64,000 nt of DNA, from positions 38,875,182 to 38,939,181 of the forward strand of contig CM037871.1 of assembly GCA_021292105.1 (NCBI GenBank). The letters are read 5' to 3'. The translations under genes and the position numbers were made by a program. The notes below the pieces were generated by a model. It did not search any database. It saw only the letters and a list, made by a program, of their open reading frames with translations, and was not told where the DNA came from. The DNA comes from Anadara kagoshimensis (lineage: Eukaryota > Mollusca > Bivalvia > Arcoida > Arcidae). This document shows positions 43,690 through 54,285 of this stretch, piece after piece (position 1 is the stretch's first letter; every line of letters begins with the position of its first letter).

Positions 43690-43901
43690 TGAGTTGTGTT
43701 GAGATACATGGCCAAGTTGTTAGTTTACACCACAGACTTGTGTTCAAGAGGCATGGGTTTGTATCTGAGTCAGACAGTGTGGTTATAGGTCCTTGAGTAA
43801 AACATGTACTTTTACAGAGCTTGATTGAAGTTGACAAGTTGATAAATGAATGGGAGGATCAACTCTCAATCCTTCAATCAAAAAAAAAAAAAAAAAAAAA
43901 C
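43690..43901 (+). repeat. tRNA-like SINE with poly(A) tail
   Basis: ATGGCCAAGTTGTTAGTTTA (A-box-like), GGGTTTGTATCTGAG (B-box-like) and GGTCCTTGAGTAAAACATG, a common SINE phrase, end in a 20-base A run at 43881-43901. Unlike the main SINE family, it has a poly(A) tail. Confidence 0.6.
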
Positions 43902-44200
43902 TTCAATTGTGGCTCTACAAAAGCAAGGACCTAATTGATGCACAGGTTTTGGCCAAACTTTAATTGTTGCTCTGCAAAAGCAATGCAAAATAATCGAGAA
44001 ATTTTAGCATTTCCTTTTTTTTGCATTTGCAAAGTAACAAGACACAAAAATAATACTAAAATGGATATTTTCTTTTTATTTAATTCACTTGCATTTGCAT
44101 TAAGCATCATCTGACTTTGTGATTATAAATGTATGTAAACATGTTGAAATAAATTAACTGATACAAAAATTTCCTGATTTACTATAGTAACCACTTAAAA
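43902..44200. other. Short local duplication, otherwise unassigned
   Basis: AATTGTGGCTCTACAAAAGC and AATTGTTGCTCTGCAAAAGC lie 60 bases apart. Confidence 0.4.
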
Positions 44201-44501
44201 AATAAGGTAACATCCCAATGTCTTTATGAACTTGCAAGGTATAATGGGCTGTCTCAATTTTTTGCATAAAAGGCAAAGCCTTTTTTTCTTATATTTACAA
44301 TATTTATAAAAATTGATTTTAATGCCGTCACATATTTGTGATGTTAATTTGAAAACAATTTTGAAATGCACTGTTGGTGCACCTTCTCATAAAAATGAGT
44401 CATCTCCTGTCAGTCAACGAGAGCATTTGACATCTGACATTATCACACCAGCGTGTGGAGCAATGTCTCTATGAAGTTGCTAAGTATAGTCGATGTCAAA
44501 T
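44200..44501. repeat. Repeat shared with 58226-58495, inner part inverted
   Basis: CAATGTCTTTATGAACTTGC and GTATAATGGGCTGTCTCA (44217-44258) lie in the same orientation as at 58453-58494. The following segment (44337-44503: GAAAACAATTTTGAAATGC, TGCACCTTCTCATAAAAATG, GCAATGTCTCTATGAAGTTG) is inverted relative to 58226-58387. Confidence 0.75.
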
Positions 44502-44504
44502 ACT

Positions 44505-45105
44505 TTATTGAAGCAAAGATATTGCAATTATAAATATGAACATATAAAAATCCAGATCCTTTACAGCCCAATATTTTCATAATACATATATACATTTTCT
44601 GTGTTTGAAATCCACTAGTATTGACAGTTACTGTTACAGTTGGATCTTCAGTAATTATAGGTTAATTAATTGAAAACAAAAATATATTCTCTTATTCCAA
44701 CAGGTGCTTCATAAAGGTCAAAGGTCAGACCACATCAAATGGGTTACATCAAAAGGGTGTGTTTTGATTTTAATTTAATATGGTGTTTAAAATGAAACAG
44801 TAGCTTTGATATCTGTGTGGTCTTACAACCAAATCAATTGATAAGTATTATTACATAAAACAGACTGTAATCCAATGTCAAAATGGATAATTGTTCAAGC
44901 ATACACAAATAAATTCTAAACAAATGTTAACTTGCCAATCCAATTTTCAAAGATTTTTTGACATAAAACTATTCACAAGCATATACTAATTCTTTCACAT
45001 AAATGCCTCAATATTATTCACTTTTTTCAATATGACTAAGCATTTTTGTTCTGATGCGAAACGTACCATACAGCATAAAATCACTAGTGATTATAATTGA
45101 TCGAT
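44505..45105. other. No recognised feature
   Basis: AT-rich unassigned sequence. Confidence 0.4.
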
Positions 45106-45111
45106 TATTAG

Positions 45112-45390
45112 ATTGATTGAATGAGATTTATGTCCCAGTCAAGAATATTTCACATATATCTAGACAACACCATCTATAGGTGAAGTGGTAGAAATTTTGA
45201 AATTTGTGGTGTACTCGAGGCAATGTGCACATGGGTATTCTAGTGCAACATGCATATTGTGATGCAGAATGTCTCTTCCAAGGGATATCTAAAATGATGA
45301 GTGCTTAGCAAGAGAACCGTCATAATCTATTTTTATTTTTCAAGACTTGGTAAAATATAGTCATGGTTCAATTGCTCTCTGAAAAAGAGG
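45112..45390 (-). repeat. SINE, diverged subfamily
   Basis: ATTTATGTCCCAGTCAAGAA, ACAACACCATCTATAGGTGA, GGCAATGTGCACATGGG and TGAGTGCTTAGCAAGAGAAC follow the family order; the head is degraded. Similar to 62960-63165. Confidence 0.7.
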
Positions 45391-45875
45391 TGTTTGTCAG
45401 ATTACTTTAAATAGCCTGCTATCACTATCCGTTTCTATCATTATAATATCTGAGACATCCCCCAAACAGAGGTATAGAAATTGTTATGTATCTAGGCCAG
45501 AACACACAATTCTTCATTTTAGTGTCTTTTGTCATATACATGATGCCATTTGTCACTTTTGTCTCATGGTGAGATGTAGGAAGTGAATAGATATCCTTCT
45601 GAGAAAAATAACACACTTTTCGGAAATGTCTAACAGTACACCAACTTTTGTTATCCAAAACACAAATGGCAGCAGGATGCCATTAAAAATATGTGGTAGT
45701 TATGGCATCACTGTTCCCCATCTTTTAAGCGTGAAATTTTAGATATGACAAACCTAAATCTTAGGTTTTAGTCTAGAATATAAAATGCTCAAGACTACTC
45801 ACAATAATATTATTATGCATAAGTGTAATAAGTGTATGTGAATAGCCATTTTTATTGCTGTAACCTATCTATATA

Positions 45876-45985
45876 CAGTAAAACCTTGATTCATTGCCAT
45901 CATATGATCAATCAAATTATCACATTATAAAGGAATGTGGTGATCAAATGAAAAAAAAGCTTATAATGAAAATGATACTCAGAAA
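45876..45985. mobile_element. MITE fragment (CAGTAAAACCTYRATTCA family)
   Basis: Preceded by TA. CAGTAAAACCTTGATTCATT, ATTATAAAGGAATGTGGTGA and AAGCTTATAATGAAAATGAT; the right end is missing. Confidence 0.65.
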
Positions 45986-46402
45986 TTGAATGAGGATATG
46001 TAAGGTGAAAAACTAATTGAGGGCAATACGACAAATTTTAATGTATCTGAATTGTTAGCTAAAAACTACAATTCTTTAATCTTTATTGGTGGTTCTTTTA
46101 TTTCAAAGTTGTTTTATTAACTGCAAAATCATAGGAATGTTTGTAAATTTTTCTCATTACAGATACACATCACTACAAGTTTTTTTCCGGCATGAGAAAT
46201 TTATGGGGAAAGTTTTACGGTCTTGTTTATTTAACATTACTAAAGCAAAAAAATCCAAAATTTGGTCTCATAAAAAATAACAAATCCATTCCAACTTTTC
46301 ATGAACATCAGATTTTTTAGGTTTGGTGACAGGACAATTTCAATTCAATGCAAGTTGACGTTCAATTTGAATTTTACTGATAACATTCACGAAGCTAATG
46401 AA

Positions 46403-46562
46403 TACCTAAAATATCACCATCCGCCAGACAAAGATGTTAAATTATAATGAAGGGAACCTGAAATATCATCATCGGCCAGACAAACTTGTTAAATTATAAT
46501 GAAGGAAAATCTGAAATATCACCATCAACCAGAAGCATGTTATATTATAATGAATAGGAAAT
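46403..46562 (+). repeat. Three tandem copies of a 56-bp unit
   Basis: AATATCACCATCCGCCAGAC followed by GTTAAATTATAATGAAGG recurs three times. Confidence 0.85.
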
Positions 46563-46564
46563 CT

Positions 46565-47320
46565 ACAATAAATATGCTACTATTTACTGCATACAGATGT
46601 AGATACAGCCATAAATATGAAATTTTTACATTTTATCAGTTAATACACAAGCACTTACAACAAACAAACCGCTAACGATAAATAAAATTTAAATTTTTTA
46701 GGATTTAAAACCATACTTTTACCAATAAATTACATATTTTTTTAGATTTAAAACTCAGATTTTTTTGAGGATTTGCAAAGGCTGTAAAACTTAACATCCT
46801 ATTATAATTAATCTGCCATTTGTAATTAAAGATTAAGCTACATAATTTATGTCAAACCATATCTTTTTGCGGCACATGTTGATGAAAGATGTTTGTATTT
46901 CTTTCACCGTGCTAATCTTTTCTATCACATGTTTTTGAACTAACATGTGTTCTCAATTATCGGTATATGGACATATGTGCATTAGTCACTGAAATCTGTT
47001 TATGTAAATGATACACGTTTAGAATTGAAAATGAGACTGTGTGTTTGGGAAGAGCTGTACTTGTGATACCTTTTATTCAATTATGAACACAGAAAAAGAA
47101 GAAATAAAAAAAAAAAAAAACATGTGTGGTATGTTTTTGGCTTTGGTTGATAGGTTGACATTGTATTGTTTTACTTCAGTGCTGGGTTACTTGAACCTAC
47201 CTTCTTAACAATTACAAAATCCTTAGTCTAAAAGATAAGGTTCTTCCAGTTACCCTGTGCCAAATCACACATTAACAGGATCTTTTATTTGCCAAATTAT
47301 AAATTGTGATATATAAAAGT
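46565..47320. other. No recognised feature
   Basis: AT-rich with poly(A) at 47106-47120. Confidence 0.4.
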
Positions 47321-47321
47321 T

Positions 47322-47657
47322 TGAATAATGGTGATTAACGTCCTAGTCAAGAATATTTCACTTATATCACGACACTGCCAGCTATAGGCCAAAGTGCATT
47401 AATTTTGCCTTTGCATTGCGCTGATGGCATTATACATAGGTTCTTTAGTGTGCCAAGCCCACCGTGACAGGGGGTCTTGTTTATTTTAAGTTCCCATCCA
47501 AAAGAACCGTGACTTTCATTTCGTAATGCCAAGTGCTTGGCGAAAAGACCAGTTCCTTCCCAATTTCAAGGATTGGTTCAGACCCGGCCGGGGTTTGAAC
47601 CCACAACCTCCCACTTACGGAGTGAGCACTCTACCAACTGAGCTACCGTAGTGGTCA
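47322..47657 (-). repeat. tRNA-derived SINE, full length
   Basis: 3' end AATGGTGATTAACGTCCTAG to head GGGTTTGAACCCACAACC and CTACCAACTGAGCTACCGTA. Well preserved. Confidence 0.9.
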
Positions 47658-47955
47658 TACAAACTTTCTGAATCCTGTAATGTCAAAACATATACTGGTA
47701 CAACATTTAAAATAAGCTTTATATGTTTAAATATTAGATCCTAACGATACTGTACCACTGAAACTGATATATAGGATTTTGTTAAATTTTTTCTACTATC
47801 TAGATGCAGTAAAAATGTATAGTGGTAAGTCCCAGGTCATTTATGATGCATGCACGCTGCAATAGTCTCTAACATTTCACAATTCAAACTTACGCAATGT
47901 AACCTACCAGGTACATAGCCTCTTTTTATCAAATCATAGCAAGTACATTGTCTTT

Positions 47956-48275
47956 GAGTGAGTGAATGAGTAATGGTGTTTAACGTCCCAGTCAAGAATA
48001 TTTCACTTATATCGAGACATCGCCAGCTATAGGGGAAGATGCAGAAATTTTGCCTGTGCATTGCGCTGATGGCATTATACAGCAGGGTTCTTTAACATGC
48101 CAAGCCCACCGTGACACAGGACCTCGTTTATTTTAAGTTCCCATCCGAAAGAACCGTGACTTTCATTTCGTAATGCAGAGTGCTTGGCGAAAGAACAGTC
48201 ACTACCCACTTTCAAGTCTTGGGTCAGACCCGGCCTGGGTTCGAACCCACGACCTCCCACTTACGGAGCAAGCAG
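47956..48275 (-). repeat. tRNA-derived SINE, head truncated
   Basis: The best-preserved body in the window (GGTGTTTAACGTCCCAGTCA, ATCGAGACATCGCCAGCTAT, GGGTTCGAACCCACGACC). It stops after CTTACGGAGCAAGC, inside the tRNA region. Confidence 0.92.
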
Positions 48276-48279
48276 CGCT

Positions 48280-49740
48280 CAACTCCCTTGTACATATAGT
48301 CTGTATAAAAAAAAATTTATTCTGAAGATACAACATTTGTCAAAAGTAACACTTTACTCTCCAGTTCATTTGTTCAGTAAGAAAATTTGATACTGAAAGA
48401 GACAAGAGTTTTCAACAGAGATATTTAAATCCCCAGCACACAAATTGATTATGAAGTTAATGCCAGGAATTTGACTGAACTTCTGTCCTTAACCATAGTA
48501 TAAGGATCGCTTAGAAGATTGATGCTTAAATGACAATGGAAATCATTCAAAAAATCAGTCAATCTGATAAATTAAAATTTTATTTGAACATCCTGTAGTT
48601 CTAATATTGATGTTGAACATAAGGACGATCCCTGCATTCACTATCTAATCCAGTACCATCTATGTTGAATTTTGAGGTTGTACCCACACAGACTGTCATT
48701 ATATAATCATATAATCATGCATCAGTCAGATACTATCAATTATAAACAAAATTTGATTATCTTGTTGTTTTAGATTCCATCAATGTAATAAAATAAAAAG
48801 ATAAATCTTGTATTAATTTAATTCTAGTTTTCATTATCTGATCATAATTCAACATATCCCCCCCCCCCCACACACACACAATTACACACACATTACACAC
48901 ACATGCACACACACACATCCCTATCACAAACATTCAAAACCCAGTTTCATTGATTTTTAAGACCAGAAGAGTTGTCTCCCTTACTCCTTTTTTTGAAAAA
49001 CACAATATTGCATTGTATTGTATAAATCACTATACACAAATTTAAACTTCACCTATAAAATTCCATTCACAGTTTCATACATATTCACAGACATTGTAAT
49101 TTTCTTAAGAAATGTCAAATATCAATGTCAAAACTCAAAAATATTTATAATTTAAAGCAAGCAATATTCCGATGTTTATCCAGTATTTGTATCATATCTG
49201 TCACTACTATCTGAATTGAAATTTTATACACTTTCTTATAGATACAGGATCTAAGAAGGAATATCCAAGATGAAAACATGCACGCCTAGGCTACACAGCA
49301 TTACATCCCAAATATGGTAGTAATTTCTATACATTTTAATTTCTATTGAAATATAATCAATCATAAAATCCAACTAAATTCAAAACAATCTGATTGATCA
49401 CAATTCTGTTTTACTTACTTGGTAAGTACTAAATACAGATTTCTCTTATATCAATCACAGCTTGTCAGGCTCACAGATGTGGTTTTTTTCTTGTGATCTT
49501 GGAATGTTGAATTCTTTGTCCAAACTTCTGTGTACAATGTCAATAAATAATTGCTAGACAGTAACGGAAGAATTTCTCATCAGAAACATTTCATACCCTT
49601 AAATTCATCACTATATGTAGGTACATTTGCAAATCCATGTGCTACAGTAGTGCATTGCATGGTGTTATGACGAACTGTTATGATTATGGCAAAATCATAC
49701 TTTTTGGCAAGAATTTGCCAGGAACTTTAACACACACAGA
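48280..49740. other. No recognised gene; microsatellite at 48859-48918
   Basis: AT-rich. A C run followed by (CA)n lies at 48859-48918. No exon or element was recognised; this is the 3' side of ANAPC13. Confidence 0.4.
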
Positions 49741-49743
49741 TAT

Positions 49744-49771
49744 TTATAATTGCCGCAAGTGGCAATTATAA
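49744..49771. other. Perfect 11-bp hairpin
   Basis: TTATAATTGCC, loop GCAAGT, GGCAATTATAA. It lies just beyond the candidate ANAPC13 poly(A) signal. Confidence 0.7.
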
Positions 49772-49798
49772 TAAATCAGCTTAAAGTTTTTATGATTG

Positions 49799-49804
49799 TT
49801 TATT
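49799..49804 (-). terminator. Candidate polyadenylation signal of ANAPC13
   Basis: AATAAA on the minus strand lies about 405 bases after the ANAPC13 stop codon, giving a plausible short 3' UTR. A perfect 11-bp hairpin (49744-49771) lies just beyond it. AATAAA is common by chance in AT-rich DNA, so this is only a candidate. Confidence 0.3.
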
Positions 49805-50209
49805 TACATTTATATTTGTTAGTTGTTGTTTGATGTATGTAAAATAGCATTTGACCTGTTCATTTTTGTTCTTAGCAATAAACATATTAGCATGCCACAG
49901 TCATTAGCAAATGCCATAAATTTCACAATTAAAAAGAAAGCTCAAAGCTTCCTGTGTTAGCAACAAAACATTCTGTGTAAAAGTGAAGCAAGTAATTCTT
50001 TTTTCTAAGCTTCAGTGTAATTATTTTACACACACAATGTATTTTCATGCCACATTTGGTTTTGGGTATATGTAACCAAGTATAATCATGCCAAATTTGT
50101 TGTTGGGTACATTGTGTATCCATGTAGAACCATCATCTAGTCTGACTTTCTATTTTTGTTCTAAACCATTCAATTCTAATCAGTCTTCTTTGTCTCACAA
50201 CAGATTTTG

Positions 50210-50440
50210 TCAAGCATTATTTGTAGTAGTTGGTGGCTGTTCATGTAAAGTTGATAGTGCCAGATCAGTCCATTTCTGTTCTTGTTCATTCAAAGTTTCA
50301 TTACTGGGTCCATTGTCTTGTTCCTGTTCTGGAAGTTCCATCTGTGGAACGGCTATTTCTTCCATTGGCAATTCATCTTCTCTCCATTTTTCATCAATGA
50401 TTTCCATCAAGCGTCCATCTCTAACATATTCACTGTCCAT
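50210..50440 (-). CDS. ANAPC13: Anaphase-promoting complex subunit 13
   Basis: A complete 76-codon frame runs from ATG (50440-50438) to TGA (50212-50210). The protein starts MDSEYVRDGR, then has WREDELP, ELPEQEQDNG and EQKWTDLAL, the landmarks of metazoan APC13 in the same order; human APC13 is 74 residues, so this is full length. In that family the protein is a small, acidic, mostly extended subunit of the APC/C ubiquitin ligase that stabilises the TPR-lobe subunits; it acts in nucleus and cytoplasm during mitosis. The start context has G at -3 and G at +4. A splice-acceptor-like TATTTCAG ends 12 bases before the ATG (about 50453-50460), so the whole coding region seems to be one exon behind a non-coding 5' exon not located here. 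No break or frameshift is seen. The identification is from remembered family sequence, not a search, but the match is extensive. Confidence 0.93.
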   Translation of the reverse strand: MDSEYVRDGRLMEIIDEKWREDELPMEEIAVPQMELPEQEQDNGPSNETLNEQEQKWTDLALSTLHEQPPTTTNNA

Positions 50441-50452
50441 GACTATCTACAA

Positions 50453-50475
50453 CTGAAATACAAAAATTTATATCA
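50453..50475 (-). promoter_or_regulatory. Splice acceptor before ANAPC13 coding exon
   Basis: Read on the minus strand, a T-rich stretch ends in TTTGTATTTCAG, then 12 bases, then the ANAPC13 ATG. This fits a 3' splice site joining a non-coding first exon. CCAAT motifs on the minus strand near 52557 and 52583 could belong to the promoter, but no donor site could be assigned with confidence. Confidence 0.55.
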
Positions 50476-50683
50476 AAATAAAAATTTTAACAGTGGTAAT
50501 TATTTAAAATAGATATCTTTGGCTGGATGTTTTTTTAAAGCATGAGCCTACAGATCACAGAACTCCAACCACCTAGATTTGAATTCAACTCAAAAAAATC
50601 CTTGTGCAAGATAGTTTGTCAGTTATCTTGCCATAGGTTTGTGGTTTTCTCTTTTTCCTTGCATCATCCTAGAACTGACAATC

Positions 50684-51681
50684 TTAAGGGTCATCTAAGT
50701 AGGAAAATTCAAGTGAAAACCATTTCGTTAAAAAGCGTGAAATAGGGGTATAATTATGAAATTACCTACACAAGTGTGGAGATTTTTAAATAAAAATACA
50801 GAAGGAATTGATAATTTAAGAAATATTAAAATATTTGTTGCATTTTTTTAAAGAAAATTGTGCAAAAATACACGTGTTGGGGAAAATAGCTTACACCTTA
50901 TATAACGAATTAATTTTAAAAAATGAAAAGATATTAAGATAGTCAACATCATAGAGCAGTGCATAGGGGCCAGAGTTTGTTAAAGAAATACGAGGTTTTT
51001 GAAAATTTGACAATTTACGGTTGAGGTTACCTACGATTTATTTTCCTTTTAAAAATGCGTGTACCAGGCGTGATATTTATATTCTAAGGCCACTACTAAT
51101 CCTAAATACAACAAGTCACTAAAAGTGCACGGTCACTCAATACTGTTCTATTTAAATTGAGGTAAATATTGTTTGGTTTCAACAATAATGAACTATATAA
51201 AGCCGAATATGCCTCAACAATAATTAAGTAATATACAAACTTAGCTTTTATAATCTTCCCTTGGATCGTTGGTAGCCTTAGAATATGAACTATCACGCCT
51301 GGTACACGCATTTTTAAAAGGAAAACAAAACATAAAAAACCTCAACCGTAAATTGTCGAGTTTTCAAAAACCTCGTATTTCTTTAACAAACTCTGGCCCC
51401 TTTGCACTGCTCTATGATGTTGACTATCTTAATATCTTTTCATTTTTTAACATCAATTCGTTATACAAGGTGTAAGCTGTTTTCCCCAACACGTGTGTTT
51501 TTGCACAATTTTCTTTAAAAAATGCAACAAATACTTTAAAATTGCTTAAATTATCAATTCCTACTTTATTTTTATTTATAAATCTTCACACTTTTGTAGG
51601 TAATTTCATAATTATGACCCTCTTTCACGCTTTTCAACCAAATGGTTTTCACTTGAATTTTCCTACTTAAATGACCCTTAA
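50684..51681. mobile_element. Long-arm foldback element in TTAA target
   Basis: Two inverted arms of about 405 bp (50688-51091 and 51275-51677) face each other across a 183-bp spacer. The ends are TTAA-GGGTCAT and ATGACCC-TTAA, so the element is flanked by TTAA on both sides. TTAA target duplications are known from piggyBac and Kolobok superfamilies. No transposase frame is present. Arm identity is high, with scattered substitutions and small indels. It sits upstream of the ANAPC13 coding exon, probably in its first intron or promoter region. Confidence 0.8.
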
Positions 51682-51691
51682 CATAAAATAA

Positions 51692-51728
51692 TATTGACTG
51701 GTTGTAAAACACCACTACTCCAAGCCTA
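51692..51728 (+). repeat. SINE 3' tail remnant
   Basis: ATATTGACTGGTTGTAAAAC followed by ACCACTACTCCAA is the SINE 3' end, immediately after the TTAA foldback element. Confidence 0.5.
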
Positions 51729-51729
51729 T

Positions 51730-52700
51730 TTTATTTAGGTATTTAGGTCCGAGGTGACTTCAGAAAACCTCATGGCTATGAGTTTAATTCTCAACGATTA
51801 ACCTGGTATAATTACAAATTTGTGGAGTACAGTACAGAACTGTCGAAAGTAAAACACCAACCTAACAAATTAGTACTGAATTAGCAGTTTATCTGGACCC
51901 CATGTTAGCTATATCTTGACAGTAGCGATCTACATATCATTCGGCAGTTTTTCTATCAGAGATTATCATTTCACTAAATTGGCAATTTCAAACTTTACAC
52001 GACTTCAGATTGTTTACGCAAAAATGGTTACATTAAATGACATCACTATGATATATACAAGGGATTGTCACCTGAAAAAAATATGTTGATTTACACAGAA
52101 ATCAATGTAAACAACTATGTATTACAAACCGGCAAAGTGAAACAGGAAACACACTAAAGGGAGCTGACTCTGGATAGGCGTACCATGCTCTGGTGAGACC
52201 CGACTTTTTTTACTCCCGGTTTGGCATTTTTTTTTTTTTTTAATTTTCTTAACAAAACTTCAAAATAACTGTACATTCTATTTAATTTTGTATATCTATC
52301 CCAGAGTTGGTAGGTGAAAATTAATAATTATTATAATTAATTTTAATATTAATTTTATATAGTGTCTAGTGTTAGCCCACCCAACTGCTCAATTTTGCCA
52401 ATCATTTAGAACGAACAGACACCCCCCCACCCCAACCCACACCACAATGAACCAGTTTCCAAAATTCTAGTGCATGTTTCATTGCAATGTTTTATATGGC
52501 GGTATTATGCTAGTTATTATGATTTTAAAAGTTGAATTTGTATGTTTCATTGCTGTGATTGGAGGAACTTGAACTGTGTCCTATTGGTCCAAATACTAGC
52601 TTTTGGGACATAATGCCACCCACTATCTACTATTTCAACAATCAGTGCAGATCATAGATAGATCTATAAAGTTTATAGGTTCTCTGGTATTCAGGTTTTC
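51730..52700. other. Unassigned; possible ANAPC13 upstream region
   Basis: Minus-strand CCAAT motifs near 52557 and 52583 and a T run at 52228-52242. It could hold the promoter and first exon of ANAPC13, but no donor site or core promoter is convincing. Confidence 0.35.
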
Positions 52701-52705
52701 TCCAC

Positions 52706-53010
52706 ATGAGTTGAGTTTTTTAATGTTTTTTTGAAGTCCCAATCAAGAATATTTTACTTATATCATGACATCGCCAACTATAGGCAAGGGTGCAGAAATT
52801 TTGCCTGTGTATTGTGCTGATGGCATTATACAACAGGGTTCTTTATTGTGCCATGCCTAACGTGACATGGGACCTCGTTTATTTAAGTTCTCATTTGAAA
52901 GAAGTGTAACGTCTTGGCAAAAGAACAATCACTATCCACTTTCAAGTCATAGGTCAGAACTTGTCTGGGTTGGAACTCACGATCTCCCACTTATGAAGCG
53001 AGCACTGTTA
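52706..53010 (-). repeat. tRNA-derived SINE, head truncated
   Basis: CCCAATCAAGAATATTTTAC, GACATCGCCAACTATAGGCA, TGCTGATGGCATTATAC and GGAACTCACGATCTCCCACT; ends inside the tRNA region at AAGCGAGCACTG. Confidence 0.85.
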
Positions 53011-53456
53011 AGTTCTAAAATTAATATGTTTGCAGCACTAGGTGCCAGTTCTACATTTGCATAATGCAAGGACAACCCACTTTGTTATCCATTATCAGTG
53101 GTTTCATTGAATACATTCCATTTAGCTACAACTTTCTTAATAATACATATTAAAGTTTTCATCCTGTTCCCAGTCTTTTGTCTCCGCTTGAGTTTAATAC
53201 TTCTAATCCATCCCCAAGCTTGTCTAGTACTATATTAACACAACATAACGTTAACAGAGAAATTACAACCAGCCCATTATTACATTGCTTAGAAGACCTG
53301 ACAGAAACGGATGGACACGTACGCCACCCTCTAAAATTAAAGATCAAATTGAATCAAATATCCAGTACACCTATATACAATCAAACCGAAACCTCGGAAG
53401 ATGACGATGTTGATGACGACACTGAAAATGGCATAAACCAGTTGGGTACCCAATAG

Positions 53457-54285
53457 GAGCTTTGTCTTAACCATTTTAATAATACTGTAAATACAAATTT
53501 TAAATGTAAACATAATGCAAACAAAAATCTCAAAATCTTTTATACAAATGCAGACAGTTTTCTCAATAAACGTGACGAATTCAGGTTGATCAATAAAGAA
53601 CATGAGTTCGATATCATAGCCATAACAGAAATTCTGCCAAAGAATCAAACAAAATGCGAGATAATTAACACAGAATGGGAACTTGAGAATTACACTTCAT
53701 ACAGCAATGTATCTGGCACGAGCCCTACTCGAGGAATTATAATATACTAGTATATACGTAATAATATACCTTCTAAAGAGATCAAAACCAATGCATTCAA
53801 AAGTATAGAAGTCGTCAGCGTGGTAATTGATCAAGGTGTAAATAACATTTTATTTTATTGTGTATATAGAAGCCCAAATAGTGGAACCGAATCTATCCCC
53901 GAGATAGAAAAAGTTTTTAACGAAAATAAACAAAAACAATACTCGCACATCATCATTGTGGGTGACTTTAATTTTAAGAATATAAATTGGGACCGCGAGC
54001 AATCGCTTGCTTCGCCAGCATCCTTAACCAGTCAATTTATGGACATATATAGAGATAGTTATTTATACCAACATATAAGGGACTTCACAAGAGTCAGAAC
54101 TAATGAGGAACCGAGTATACTTGACTTAATTTTTACAAATGAAAAAATTGCATTGAGTCCCTAACCTACCAACCACCATTAGGCAAAAGTGACCATCTAT
54201 GTCTATTTATCACAGTGCCCCTAACAGTTAATGCACCCAAATATCATATAACAAAACCATCCTACTTTTAAGGGAAACTACGAAT
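53457..54285 (+). pseudogene. APE-type endonuclease region of CR1-like LINE
   Basis: The frame is mostly 0 modulo 3. Visible landmarks are YTNADSFLNKRDE (about 53541), AITEI near 53616-53630 with the metal-binding Glu, YRSPNS, VGDFNF (GDFN at 53961-53972), a SILDLIFTN block, and in the next frame GKSDH (Ser-Asp-His at 54188-54196). These match the catalytic series of AP-endonuclease-like LINE domains, which nick the genomic target to prime reverse transcription. A stop at about 53747 interrupts the middle; a stop and frame change at about 54163-54170 separate GDFN from SDH, and another frame change falls near 54268. Confidence 0.88.

Noticed and set aside
47590-47660. tRNA gene candidates at SINE heads (also 25231, 26230, 29215, 27841, 23950)
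   Set aside because: A and B boxes are present but no acceptor stem or complete cloverleaf forms, and each is joined to a SINE body or fragment.
50088-50456. 122-codon plus-strand Ser/Cys-rich frame
   Set aside because: It is the antisense shadow of ANAPC13.
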